Below, one piece after another: positions 35,275 to 43,784 of a DNA stretch of 64,000 bases. A program made the translations under genes and the position numbers. The DNA lies in NCBI RefSeq assembly GCF_005280205.1, contig NZ_SUND01000001.1, forward strand, positions 372,001-436,000, in the 5' to 3' direction. The notes under the pieces are model-generated. The model made no database searches. It was not told the DNA's origin and saw nothing but the letters and a program-made list of their open reading frames with translations. This DNA is from Bacillus yapensis. GTDB lineage: Bacteria; Bacillota; Bacilli; Bacillales; Cytobacillaceae. Positions within the stretch are counted from its first letter, which is position 1; every line of letters begins with the position of its first letter.

Positions 35275-35805
35275 CTAGGCTAGCACGACCGCCCCATACA
35301 CCAACGCACCAGCAATCACGTACGCTGGATGCACCTTCATTTTTTCCATCAAAATGAAGCTTGCCGCTCCGATGAAGAACGTTTGCCAGATGCCAACACC
35401 TTCATAAGCGGAGAAGAAGAACTCATACGTCATAATTCCGAGCAATACCGCGATGATTGGGCGAATGAACGTCGTCATACGCTTGACTCTTGGCGATTCC
35501 TTGTATTTCATTAGCAACCCTAGCAGGGCAATCATTAAGATCAATGACGGTCCAACCGTTGCAAAAACTGCAATAACCGCACCAAGAATGCCGCCTTCCT
35601 GATAACCGATGTAACCAGCCATTTTTGTGGCAATTGGTCCTGGCAAAGCATTGCCTAGTGCGAGCACCTCACTGAACTCCTCCACTGACAACCAACCATA
35701 ACGGTCGACGACTTCATGTTCCACCAACGGAATTGAAGCAGGTCCCCCACCGTATCCGAGAATTCCTGGAAGGAAAAATGCTAAAAATATCTGCCAATAA
35801 ATCAT
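35275..35805 (-). CDS. ywrA: CHR-family transporter half, C-terminal partner
   Basis: A 176-residue integral membrane protein with the CHR signature (PGILGYGGGPASIPLVEHEVV) and GPIATKMAGYIGYQEGG. It is a single-domain (short-chain) chromate-transporter homologue that works as a pair with its neighbour; the start overlaps the neighbour's stop (ATGA). B. subtilis ywrA/ywrB has the same layout. Chromate as the true substrate is not proven. Confidence 0.85.
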   Translation of the reverse strand: MIYWQIFLAFFLPGILGYGGGPASIPLVEHEVVDRYGWLSVEEFSEVLALGNALPGPIATKMAGYIGYQEGGILGAVIAVFATVGPSLILMIALLGLLMKYKESPRVKRMTTFIRPIIAVLLGIMTYEFFFSAYEGVGIWQTFFIGAASFILMEKMKVHPAYVIAGALVYGAVVLA

Positions 35806-36368
35806 GATGCCTGATTCTCCTTTTTCTCCGAAATCGAATCCTTTTTCACCAAAGCTGCTACGAGTAGAATCAAAATAATAATGGCAGGATGAATGTTAAG
35901 GAAATAAAGGAGCACGACACCGACAGCAATCATCACGCTTGCCCAAATCCAACCGAGCTGTGATGTTCCAGACTTTTTCACAAAATCCCAGGTAAGGGTC
36001 GCTAGCATAACCATCACGACAGGCACTACCGCCGTTGCCATCCCCTTCACCCAAGGTTGGTCCTTGTAAGAATTCAGCACGGTTAAAAGGAGAATCATCA
36101 AAATAATGGTCGGCAGCATCGTCGCAATGAGCGCATTGACCATGCCAAGTATTCCACCGACACGATAGCCGATATAACCAGCCATTTTCGTCGCAATCGG
36201 CCCTGGCAAAGCATTCCCAAGGGCTAACACGTCGCCAAACTCATCCGTGTCCATCCATTTATATTTGTCCACGACTTCTTTATGTACGAGCGGAATGGAA
36301 GACGGGCCGCCACCGTATCCTAATATGCCCACCCGGAAAAATGCTAGAAAAATGTGTAGATGTTTCAT
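35802..36368 (-). CDS. ywrB: CHR-family transporter half, N-terminal partner
   Basis: The ATG at 36368 has an AAAGGGTG site and gives 188 residues; the longer frame upstream has no signal. It has the paralogous CHR motif (GILGYGGGPSSIPLVHKEVV) and about five TMs, ending in a charged tail. It forms the other half of the CHR pair. The next gene upstream is a gamma-glutamyltransferase, as ywrD is near ywrAB in B. subtilis. Confidence 0.85.
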   Translation of the reverse strand: MKHLHIFLAFFRVGILGYGGGPSSIPLVHKEVVDKYKWMDTDEFGDVLALGNALPGPIATKMAGYIGYRVGGILGMVNALIATMLPTIILMILLLTVLNSYKDQPWVKGMATAVVPVVMVMLATLTWDFVKKSGTSQLGWIWASVMIAVGVVLLYFLNIHPAIIILILLVAALVKKDSISEKKENQAS

Positions 36369-36439
36369 TTTTTCACCCTTTCGCCTCTCAAATAAAGAGT
36401 GGTATACAAATAATATACCACTCCACTGGCTATTCATGT

Positions 36440-38050
36440 TTACCAAGCTGCAATTGAGCCATCTGTACGTGATTCCGTACCACCCATCAAGACACCTGTT
36501 TCCGGGTCACGCCAGATGATTTGACCACGGCCAAATCCACCTGTGTCAACAGTCACTTCAATTTGATGTCCTTTTCGAACGAGCGCCTGTGCAATATGAT
36601 TCGGGAAGCTATGTTCAACCTGCACCTTTTTATCACCAACCCATTGCCATCTCGGCGCATCTAACGCAGCCTGCGGATTTAAATGGAAATCAATCGTGTT
36701 CATAACAACCTGCATATGTCCCTGTGGCTGCATGTAACCACCCATGACACCAAATGGACCAACCGCTTCGTTTCCTTTCGTAAGGAATCCTGGAATAATC
36801 GTATGATACGTTTTCTTCCCTGGCTTTAATGCATTCGGTTGCTCAGGATTTAACGAGAAATCGTGTCCACGGTTCTGCAACGAAATGCCGGTACCTGGTA
36901 CCACGAGCCCTGAGCCAAAGCCCATGTAATTACTTTGGATAAAAGAAACCATATTACCCTCATCGTCAGCGGTCGCAAGGTATACCGTTCCTCCACGTGG
37001 TGGCTGGTATGGATTCGGGTCAATTGCCTCGTCTCCAATTTCGTTTCGGCGGGATTGGCCGTATTCCTCAGATAGCAATTCCTCGACGGTAATTGGCATA
37101 TCCTTCGGGTCTGTGATGTAGGCTTTTCCATCTGTATAAGCCAGTTTCATCGCTTCAATTTGCTTATGGTAGGTATCGAGCGTATCTTTTGCTGGGAATT
37201 CGAAACCACTCGTGATGTTTAATGCTAAAAGCGCCACTAATCCTTGCCCATTCGGCGGAATCTCCCAGACATCATAGCCACGGTAGTTCACCTTAATTGG
37301 CTGCACCCATTCCGCTTTGTAGGCAGCTAAATCTTCTTTTGTTAGGAAACCATTATATTTTTTTGAAAAGGCATCGATTTTTTCAGCTAGTTCGCCTCGG
37401 TAAAAGCTTTCCCCATTCGTTTCAGCAATTTCGCGTAAGGTTGCGCCATGTCCCGCTGATTTCCAGATCTCTCCGACCTTTGGCGCCCTCCCACTTGGTG
37501 CGAACGTTTCAAACCAATGTTGGAATTCATCATCGGTTAAGATTTGCTTATATCTTTTATAGGCATAACCCCAATACTTTCCAAGGATCGGAGTTAAAGG
37601 ATAGCCGTTTTCCGCATAATCGATGGCAGGTTGAAGCACTTCTTTTAACGGAAGCTTCCCAAAACGTTTGGACAGCTCTGCCCATGCAGATGGAGCACCT
37701 GGTACAGTGACCGGAATAAAGCCATGAGTCGGCATTTGCTCTTGTCCGCGTTCTTTGATGGCTTCGATAGAAATGGATTTCGGCGCTGGCCCGCTACCAT
37801 TTAGACCGTGAAGCTCACCTTTTGTCCAAACAAGCGCGAATGCATCACTTCCGATTCCATTCGAGGTTGGTTCAACGACAGTTAGAGTTGCAGCAGTTGC
37901 TATCGCTGCATCAATCGCATTTCCACCTTTTTTAAGAATATCAAGTCCTGCTTGTGCCGCTAACGGCTGTGAGGTGGCCACCATTCCTCTGTTTGCAATG
38001 ACCGTTGTTCGCTGCGATGGATATGGATATTGTTGAAAATCAAAGTTCAT
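36440..38050 (-). CDS. ywrD: Gamma-glutamyltransferase family protein (YwrD-like)
   Basis: The start at 38050 follows GGGGAGG; the frame is open for another 330 nt upstream without a ribosome site or homology. The product has 536 residues and no signal peptide, so it would act in the cytoplasm, like YwrD. It carries the N-terminal GMVATSQPLAAQAGLDILKKGGNAIDAA motif and the autoprocessing Thr in RGGTVYLATAD (about residue 350), which becomes the nucleophile. It transfers or hydrolyses gamma-glutamyl groups, for example from glutathione. The linkage to ywrAB is conserved. Confidence 0.87.
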   Translation of the reverse strand: MNFDFQQYPYPSQRTTVIANRGMVATSQPLAAQAGLDILKKGGNAIDAAIATAATLTVVEPTSNGIGSDAFALVWTKGELHGLNGSGPAPKSISIEAIKERGQEQMPTHGFIPVTVPGAPSAWAELSKRFGKLPLKEVLQPAIDYAENGYPLTPILGKYWGYAYKRYKQILTDDEFQHWFETFAPSGRAPKVGEIWKSAGHGATLREIAETNGESFYRGELAEKIDAFSKKYNGFLTKEDLAAYKAEWVQPIKVNYRGYDVWEIPPNGQGLVALLALNITSGFEFPAKDTLDTYHKQIEAMKLAYTDGKAYITDPKDMPITVEELLSEEYGQSRRNEIGDEAIDPNPYQPPRGGTVYLATADDEGNMVSFIQSNYMGFGSGLVVPGTGISLQNRGHDFSLNPEQPNALKPGKKTYHTIIPGFLTKGNEAVGPFGVMGGYMQPQGHMQVVMNTIDFHLNPQAALDAPRWQWVGDKKVQVEHSFPNHIAQALVRKGHQIEVTVDTGGFGRGQIIWRDPETGVLMGGTESRTDGSIAAW

Positions 38051-38333
38051 ATTATGTATGCCTCCCCTTCTTATATTCATATTGTAATAGATTGTAGCAA
38101 TATTCACAATTTTTGTTTTTAATGGATGAGACTTTTGAAGTAATGCGTGGAATTGAAGAGGATATGCGTGTGAAGGGCTAGTGAATGCACAAGGTGGAGG
38201 AATTGTTGCGTATTTGATTACACTTGTACCACGGATTGAGTAAATGCAATAATTTCCAATACTTTTTAAAATCATATTCGGACGCCTTTTTTCAAAATCT
38301 ATAAGTATTATTTTAATGGAAAGGACTCTAATG

Positions 38334-39062
38334 ATGAAAAAATGTTTTATTGTAGGGCTACTACTTTTAACTTTTGTATTCAATAATTTTACTGTTCATG
38401 CTTTTGAAGATACCGCAACACCTAATCCATCCATAGAAACCATGGCAAAAAAAGGACAATATATCCTTATGACAAGAGAAGAATTTAAGAATTGGTTATT
38501 TAAGCAGTCATTTAAACGGAAAATAGCACTGATTCAACAGCACCATACATGGGCACCATCGTACAAACATTTTAAATGGAACAATCATTTTCAAATGATT
38601 AAAAGTATGGAACATTACCATAAAAGTAAAAAGGGCTGGCAGACGATTGCTCAAAACATAACAACATTCCCTGATGGAAGAATCGTTATTTCAAGACCTT
38701 TTGACATGGCCCCTGAAGGTTCTATTGGTTGGACTGCAAATGCTCACGGGATATCAATCGAAAATATAGGGAACTTCGATAAAGGACAAGATATCATGAC
38801 GAAAGAACAAAAAGATACGATTGTTTATATCACAGCTTTACTTTGTATTAAATTCAATTTACAGCCTTCTGTTGACACCATTACCTACCATCATTGGTGG
38901 CATTATAAAACAGGGCAAAGAATTTTAGATAAAGGTACGAGCAGAACCGTTAAGTCCTGCCCTGGTACTAATTTTTTCGGTGGGAATTCAACACAGAGTG
39001 CAAAAAAGTATTTATACCCTCTTGTATCAAGCAAAATGCAAGAAATTTTAGCCTCGAAATAG
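38334..39062 (+). CDS. Exported N-acetylmuramoyl-L-alanine amidase (Amidase_2)
   Basis: A 242-residue protein; the second of two adjacent ATGs is preferred for spacing from AAAGGA. A signal peptide (to about residue 22, FTVHA) precedes a PGRP/amidase-2 domain with zinc ligands His (QQHHTW, about 67), His (YHHWW) and Cys (KSCPGTNF). It should cut the amide bond between muramic acid and the stem peptide. No wall-binding repeats are present. It lies in the accessory block between ywrD and hpf, convergent with hpf. Confidence 0.82.
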   Translation: MKKCFIVGLLLLTFVFNNFTVHAFEDTATPNPSIETMAKKGQYILMTREEFKNWLFKQSFKRKIALIQQHHTWAPSYKHFKWNNHFQMIKSMEHYHKSKKGWQTIAQNITTFPDGRIVISRPFDMAPEGSIGWTANAHGISIENIGNFDKGQDIMTKEQKDTIVYITALLCIKFNLQPSVDTITYHHWWHYKTGQRILDKGTSRTVKSCPGTNFFGGNSTQSAKKYLYPLVSSKMQEILASK

Positions 39063-39099
39063 CACGAATAGGCAAAAAAATGATATTTTTCCCCCAAAA

Positions 39100-39138
39100 C
39101 AACAAAAAACCGCATCTCCAAAATGGAGATGCGGTTTG
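39100..39138. terminator. Bidirectional terminator between the amidase gene and hpf
   Basis: AAACCGCATCTCC pairs perfectly with GGAGATGCGGTTT around a 5-nt loop. The minus side ends TTTTTTGTTGTTTT, so it mainly serves hpf. Confidence 0.9.
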
Positions 39139-39148
39139 ATAAACTATT

Positions 39149-39703
39149 TTATTGTGCCTCGATTAATCCATAACGGCCGTCTCTACGCTTGTACACGACG
39201 TTTGTTAGGTTTGTGTCAGCATTGGTAAAGACATAGAAGGTATGTCCTAACATATTCATTTGAAGGATCGCTTCCTCGCTATCCATTGGCTTTAAATCAA
39301 AGCTCTTTTGGCGAACGACTTCAAGATCTTGATCGTCTTCTTCTATGACAGGTGCACCTTGGTCCTCGAAACTTGCAAATAATGCTTGGACACTTCCTTT
39401 TTCTCGGAGCTTACGGTTGACCTTTGTTTTATGCTTGCGAATTTGACGCTCCAATTTATCAGTAATTAAATCAATCGCTGCATACATATCTTCGTGAATC
39501 TCTTCTGCACGCAACACTAGATTTGGAATCGGAATCGTCACTTCCACTTTGGACTTCTTGTCGCTGTAGGTCCTTAAATTCACATTCACATTTGCTTCAG
39601 GAGTTTCGGTAAAATATCTTTCAAGTTTGGCAATTTTCTTTTCTACATACTCTCGAATTGCTGGAGTTACCTCAATGTTTTCTCCTCGTACGTTAAAATT
39701 CAT
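39149..39703 (-). CDS. hpf: Ribosome hibernation promoting factor, long form
   Basis: The ATG at 39703 follows AAGGAGG and gives 184 residues. Residues 1-100 are the ribosome-binding domain (NFNVRGENIEVTPAIREYVEKK); residues 125-184 are the dimerisation domain (DSEEAILQMNMLGHTFYVFTN). Long HPF joins two 70S ribosomes into inactive 100S particles in stationary phase. It is YvyD in B. subtilis. It faces a SigB/SigH-like promoter. Confidence 0.95.
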   Translation of the reverse strand: MNFNVRGENIEVTPAIREYVEKKIAKLERYFTETPEANVNVNLRTYSDKKSKVEVTIPIPNLVLRAEEIHEDMYAAIDLITDKLERQIRKHKTKVNRKLREKGSVQALFASFEDQGAPVIEEDDQDLEVVRQKSFDLKPMDSEEAILQMNMLGHTFYVFTNADTNLTNVVYKRRDGRYGLIEAQ

Positions 39704-39833
39704 TAGTGAACTCCTCCTTTTAGAATTTCCTTTACCTTGCAATCCCTGCTTTCCGGTCACCTCACGGCTCCAGTCACAAAAGATTTTACAAACAAGTCTT
39801 TATTAAAAAAGACTATGTATTACATTTCTATTT

Positions 39834-39858
39834 TAACCCTTCAAACTCCTGCTAAAAC
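39834..39858 (-). promoter_or_regulatory. SigB-like (and overlapping SigH-like) promoter for hpf
   Basis: On the minus strand GTTTTA, 13 bp, GGGTTA resembles the SigB consensus (GTTTAA-N12-14-GGGTAT). Overlapping it, GCAGGAGTT followed by ATAGAAAT resembles SigH. In B. subtilis yvyD is known to be under both sigma factors. The leader of about 130 nt also contains a small AAGTCTTT inverted repeat. Confidence 0.6.
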
Positions 39859-39961
39859 GAGGAAAAAGTTTAAAAATCTTGTCGAATTGGTGACAGATGT
39901 TTTGGGTATGGACTACTACTATTAATGAGTTCACTAGGCACAGTTTGCCCGCCCTGTAAAA

Positions 39962-39993
39962 TAAAAAAAGCCCCACCCAATTAAGAGCCGAGC
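39962..39993 (-). terminator. Terminator after the yaaR-like gene
   Basis: On the minus strand GCTCGGCTC pairs imperfectly with GGGTGGGGC and is followed by TTTTTTTATTTT. Confidence 0.6.
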
Positions 39994-40018
39994 TATTTAA
40001 GGTAACCAGTACCATTCA

Positions 40019-40456
40019 TCAAGTATAAATATTAATTAACATCCCTTTAATCTCACCAACAAGACCAGCTATGTTAAGACCCGTTTTTTCTTTTTCTAAT
40101 ACTTCATTTGTAAGATCAATTAATTTTTTATCGACTTCTTTAACAATTCTGTAGGTTCTTGCAGAACCACGATGATTAAAGCCAAAGTCTTCATTTAGCT
40201 CAAGACCGTTCTCAACAACATCCTTTAAAAAATCTTTGACCATTTTCTTATATTTACGTAAATTATCAACCGTTTGATTATCAGCAAGCTTTTGCCCTTG
40301 TTCTTCAATTTCCTTAACCTTTTGGGTAAGTCGATCATAAGTAAGATCTCTTTTTTCATGATCCATGACAGACTGAAACTGGATGGACCCTTTAGCAGTC
40401 GTTTCTTTTGATTTTACTTGATCAAGTGTAGCTCTCTTTATACGGCTAACTTCCAT
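40019..40456 (-). CDS. yaaR: YaaR-family (DUF327) protein
   Basis: A 145-residue, mostly helical cytoplasmic protein with a conserved FGFNHRGSARTYRIVKEVDKKL motif (about residues 91-112) typical of the YaaR family, and the family's usual length. Its function is unknown. In B. subtilis yaaR lies elsewhere, but here it is the last gene of a group with FliK-like and FlhB-like proteins, which suggests a flagellar link. Confidence 0.82.
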   Translation of the reverse strand: MEVSRIKRATLDQVKSKETTAKGSIQFQSVMDHEKRDLTYDRLTQKVKEIEEQGQKLADNQTVDNLRKYKKMVKDFLKDVVENGLELNEDFGFNHRGSARTYRIVKEVDKKLIDLTNEVLEKEKTGLNIAGLVGEIKGMLINIYT

Positions 40457-40472
40457 TCCTACATCACCTTTT

Positions 40473-40772
40473 CTAATAGCTACGTTCTAGTTCATCTAAC
40501 AATAATAATATTTGAGCAATAGCGGCATACAACTGAGGAGGTACTGATTCTCCTAGGTCGATACTGATTAGCGTATTCAATAGCGTATCGTCCTCTTGCA
40601 ATTCAATTTGATTTTGCTTTGCTAAATCGAGTACCTTTTTTACAGCCTTTCCAGAACTTTGGATTGCTTCACTTGCTAACGCACCTTGACTATTATTATA
40701 ACGAACAACTGCCTCAGACGGGACACTAATTTTTTCCTGATTTTTTATATACATGCTTCTTGGATTCATCAT
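40473..40772 (-). CDS. ylqH: FlhB C-terminal-domain-like protein (YlqH-like)
   Basis: A 99-residue protein matching the cytoplasmic C-terminal domain of FlhB/EscU: VVRYNNSQG, then a helix with KVLDLAKQNQIELQEDDTLLNTL and VPPQLYAAIAQIL. The NPTH autocleavage site is absent (it begins near where that site would end). It overlaps the FliK-like gene by 4 nt. A detached FlhB-C copy could interact with the FliK-like partner or with late export substrates. Confidence 0.83.
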   Translation of the reverse strand: MMNPRSMYIKNQEKISVPSEAVVRYNNSQGALASEAIQSSGKAVKKVLDLAKQNQIELQEDDTLLNTLISIDLGESVPPQLYAAIAQILLLLDELERSY

Positions 40773-42832
40773 ACAGTAATATCATACCCTTTATTTTCGT
40801 TCTCGATAGGCTTTGATTGAACAGTCGTGTTTTCCTGTGCCACCACTTCATTCTGTTCCTCTAATGGCCTTACTTTCATTTGATTTAAATTGTACCCAAT
40901 TTCCTTAAATCGTTCTTGTGAGATTTCTGTAAAACCGGCTACCTTATCACTCAGGCTATCTTTATCACTCTTAAAAGTAAGAGAAACATTTTTCTCAGAG
41001 GATGACATCAGCACTCCTACCTCGCCTAGCTTTTTCGTTTGCAAGACAAAATAAATACTACAGTTCTCCCAATCCAGCTTGTCGCCTTCATTTCTAGAGT
41101 TAACATAGATTTTGATATTTTCAACCTGCTTATCCACCATATAAGGCATTTGGAAAAATAAGCTTTGTTCTCCTGTCGACGATTGCTTACTTAGCAATTG
41201 TTGTCCTGAGATACTGTTGACAGCTTCTTCAACCTGTTGCTTATGCTGAGTCTTTAGATCATCGCTTTTCATCATTTTTAATAAAATATTTTTTATGTTA
41301 TCCGCTTGTTGCTCATTCGCGGGAATACCAGCTTTTGATAAAAGTGAATATGCAACCTCACGTTCATTTGAAAGACCCAACTTACTTATTGCCTCGTACA
41401 TATGTCGTGGAGTTACCTCATTGTTCGGAAAAGGCTGAACCACTTTTTCAATTGAATTTGTTAACTGTTTGATCGGTGCACTATCCTCTAACCCAAATTT
41501 ACTCATCACAAAATGCTTCATTTTTACATCCGATGGCTTAAACTCAAGCTGTTCCATCATACTCTTTACTTCTTTTACAATTTTATTTGCCTCCGACGCT
41601 TCCCCTTTGGCTAAAAGCTTCTTAGCATCAGATAATTGTGAGCTTGCTGTGAGTAACTTTTTTTCTGTAGCCATATCTGTATAAAGGAGAAAATCGCCTT
41701 TTAAAATTGCATTATCTAGTTTATGGATAGTTGATTCTAATACTTGCTTTATATTTGCTTGAGGTGGCATCGTACGATTTTCAAGCATTTTATTAACATT
41801 ATCTAAGTTTCGTGTAATATCTTGCTTTAAACCTTTAAAATCGATAGCCATTTGTGACATTTTTTTCGTAATTTCTGTGACGATCAATTTTATTGAATCT
41901 GACTTTATTGAAGGAAAATCACCCATAGTTAAATCTGCCTCGATATTGGCTAGATTCGGTTCATCAACACTAGTTTGACTGATTGTCTCTTTGTTCATCT
42001 CCTCTAAAGGAGTATGATTCACTTCGCTATCTTGATTGTGTGGATGTTTAAGTTGCGATGAATTGGTTTGTTCAAAATGAGTGTTTTTAATCTCGTTCTG
42101 ACTTTTTGCAAATTCGAGAGACTCTTCCTCATTCACTTCACCAGCAACTGATTCCGAAAGCTTTTTAGTAAGCTGACTCTTAATCAACTCATTCAAATCT
42201 GCATCGTCCAGCTGTACATCCAAAAATTGAGTGGTCTTCCCAATTTCTGATTTAGGATGAACGTTTGTCTGATCAACTTCCATACCAAAAGAAGATTTCA
42301 ACATATTTAGGAGCGTATCTAGTGTGGTAGATACTTTATTGCCATACAAAGCTTCATGAACAGATTTTATGGTCGCATCAGAAATTGGAATTTGTTTTTG
42401 AGCCATAGCTTGCAAAGTCTTTTGCTTTTCTTCCGCAGTTCCTTCCCCATTCGTCAAATATTTACGAATTGAAGCTATATTTTCCTTTGTAACAGGAATC
42501 CCCTTTGCCGTGAAGGAGCGGATAATTTCTTCCAATTTACCTTCTAGACTTTGCTTTTTCTGTGTAGCAGGAACTTGAGCTGTATTTGGGTCAACCACTT
42601 TAACCGTAATAACTCCTTCGGCAGATTTCCCCGTAATCTCAACAGATACTTTGCTCTCGTTCGGAACTTCACTTTCGAATTTGACCATTGTATCTGTGCC
42701 TTTTGCAGAAACAATCGCATTTTGACCATTCATTTTATCTTTTATATTTACTTGTAGGACATCACCTACATTAAATGAAGAACTATTTGTGAGCGTATTT
42801 GTTTTAAAACTAGTAGGAAATTGGATTTGCAT
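40769..42832 (-). CDS. ylqG: FliK-like protein (YlqG-like), partner of the FlhB-C copy
   Basis: The ATG at 42832 has GGAG 8 nt upstream; the GTG 9 nt earlier does not. It gives a 687-residue, mostly helical, Lys/Ser/Gln-rich protein. Its last roughly 120 residues match the FliK C-terminal substrate-switch domain (KLGEVGVLMSSSEKNVSLTFKSD). True FliK sets hook length and switches FlhB specificity. This is probably a second, divergent copy, because the hook operon with the standard fliK is not in this window. It is coupled to ylqH. Confidence 0.75.
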   Translation of the reverse strand: MQIQFPTSFKTNTLTNSSSFNVGDVLQVNIKDKMNGQNAIVSAKGTDTMVKFESEVPNESKVSVEITGKSAEGVITVKVVDPNTAQVPATQKKQSLEGKLEEIIRSFTAKGIPVTKENIASIRKYLTNGEGTAEEKQKTLQAMAQKQIPISDATIKSVHEALYGNKVSTTLDTLLNMLKSSFGMEVDQTNVHPKSEIGKTTQFLDVQLDDADLNELIKSQLTKKLSESVAGEVNEEESLEFAKSQNEIKNTHFEQTNSSQLKHPHNQDSEVNHTPLEEMNKETISQTSVDEPNLANIEADLTMGDFPSIKSDSIKLIVTEITKKMSQMAIDFKGLKQDITRNLDNVNKMLENRTMPPQANIKQVLESTIHKLDNAILKGDFLLYTDMATEKKLLTASSQLSDAKKLLAKGEASEANKIVKEVKSMMEQLEFKPSDVKMKHFVMSKFGLEDSAPIKQLTNSIEKVVQPFPNNEVTPRHMYEAISKLGLSNEREVAYSLLSKAGIPANEQQADNIKNILLKMMKSDDLKTQHKQQVEEAVNSISGQQLLSKQSSTGEQSLFFQMPYMVDKQVENIKIYVNSRNEGDKLDWENCSIYFVLQTKKLGEVGVLMSSSEKNVSLTFKSDKDSLSDKVAGFTEISQERFKEIGYNLNQMKVRPLEEQNEVVAQENTTVQSKPIENENKGYDITV

Positions 42833-42865
42833 AAAACGCACTCCGTTCTGGTATTCTTATCTATT

Positions 42866-42892
42866 TTATCGGCAAAAAATGAGGAATGTGTA
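42866..42892 (-). promoter_or_regulatory. SigD-like promoter for ylqG-ylqH-yaaR
   Basis: On the minus strand TACA, 15 bp, GCCGATAA: one mismatch in each box from TAAA-N15-GCCGATAT. It is about 35 bp upstream of the FliK-like gene start. Confidence 0.7.
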
Positions 42893-42950
42893 TGTGGAAA
42901 TTGAAGGGTATTGGACTTTAATTGGGGTTCATACTAAAAATCAGGTCATA

Positions 42951-42985
42951 AAAAGGGTTGTGAAAACTATTTTCACAACCCTTTT
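42951..42985 (-). terminator. Terminator of the flaG-fliD-fliS-fliT operon
   Basis: AAAAGGGTTGTGAAAA pairs perfectly with TTTTCACAACCCTTTT around a 3-nt loop just after the fliT-like stop codon. Confidence 0.92.
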
Positions 42986-42991
42986 CCACCT

Positions 42992-43342
42992 TTACTTTTT
43001 CTTATCAAAATAATGTCCATCAAATGAAGGAACAGTATACATTTGATTATATCCTCTAAATGCAGACTTCCCCTTTTTAGCAAGTAAAATATCCTGCTGT
43101 ATCTCTTTTTTTATATTAGTCAAATTACTGATTATATCTTCACTTATACGTAGGACTTCCTTAAGCCTATTTTTATCAATCGCTGACAAAGTCTCTGTAA
43201 GTAATTCTTGTAGTATCTTGCCACGTGCTTCAAGATAACTAACGATCTCCTCAATTTGCTTATCACGTTCTTGTTTATCACTTGTCTCAACTTTAGCTTT
43301 TAACTGTAACGTAATAGAATATAGCTCCTCAAGAGAATCCAT
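42992..43342 (-). CDS. fliT: FliT-like flagellar chaperone
   Basis: A 116-residue all-helical protein starting directly after the fliS stop codon. The helical-hairpin pattern and its position after fliS match FliT, the chaperone for the cap protein FliD. Sequence conservation in this family is low, so the call rests mostly on position and size. Confidence 0.78.
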   Translation of the reverse strand: MDSLEELYSITLQLKAKVETSDKQERDKQIEEIVSYLEARGKILQELLTETLSAIDKNRLKEVLRISEDIISNLTNIKKEIQQDILLAKKGKSAFRGYNQMYTVPSFDGHYFDKKK

Positions 43343-43738
43343 TTAAACAAGCCCACTTGTCTGGTATTGTTTTTTGCGATTAATTTGGATGACTTCCTTC
43401 CAAGTATCTCTAAACTCTATGACTAATCCTTCTACTTCATTCACAATCTCAACATCATTTTTAATATTCGCTTCGATAAGTCGACGATTCATATAATCAT
43501 ACAATTGTCTCATCTCTTTTGAAATATCATAGTCATAATTAAGAGTTACGATTAATTCCGAAATGATATTTTGCGCTTTAGTGAGGTTAAGGTGTTTTCC
43601 TTCTATATCTTTTTCTTGAATAGCTTTTTTAGTTAAATGTAAAAATTTAATACATCCGTTGTATAACATGAGAGTTAATTCACCAGGAGATGCTGTTAAA
43701 ACAGAATTCTGTTGATAAACTGTATATTGTTTTTGCAT
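43343..43738 (-). CDS. fliS: Flagellin export chaperone FliS
   Basis: A 131-residue four-helix protein with the family's opening pattern (YQQNSVLTASPGELTLMLYNGCIKFL). FliS binds the C-terminus of flagellin and keeps it from assembling before export; it also takes part in the FliW/CsrA circuit. It lies between fliD and fliT. Confidence 0.94.
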   Translation of the reverse strand: MQKQYTVYQQNSVLTASPGELTLMLYNGCIKFLHLTKKAIQEKDIEGKHLNLTKAQNIISELIVTLNYDYDISKEMRQLYDYMNRRLIEANIKNDVEIVNEVEGLVIEFRDTWKEVIQINRKKQYQTSGLV

Positions 43739-43784
43739 TTTCTTTCCTCCTCTTGAAATATGAAAAAAAATATGAAAAAAATTA

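Noticed and set aside
38051-38383. N-terminal 111-residue extension of the gamma-glutamyltransferase
   Set aside because: It has no ribosome site, includes low-quality sequence, overlaps the divergent amidase gene and is unlike any family member; the ATG at 38050 has GGGGAGG.
40769-42832. Calling the FliK-like gene the true fliK
   Set aside because: The hook and basal-body genes that accompany fliK are absent here, and the neighbour is a detached FlhB-C copy as in the ylqG-ylqH pair.
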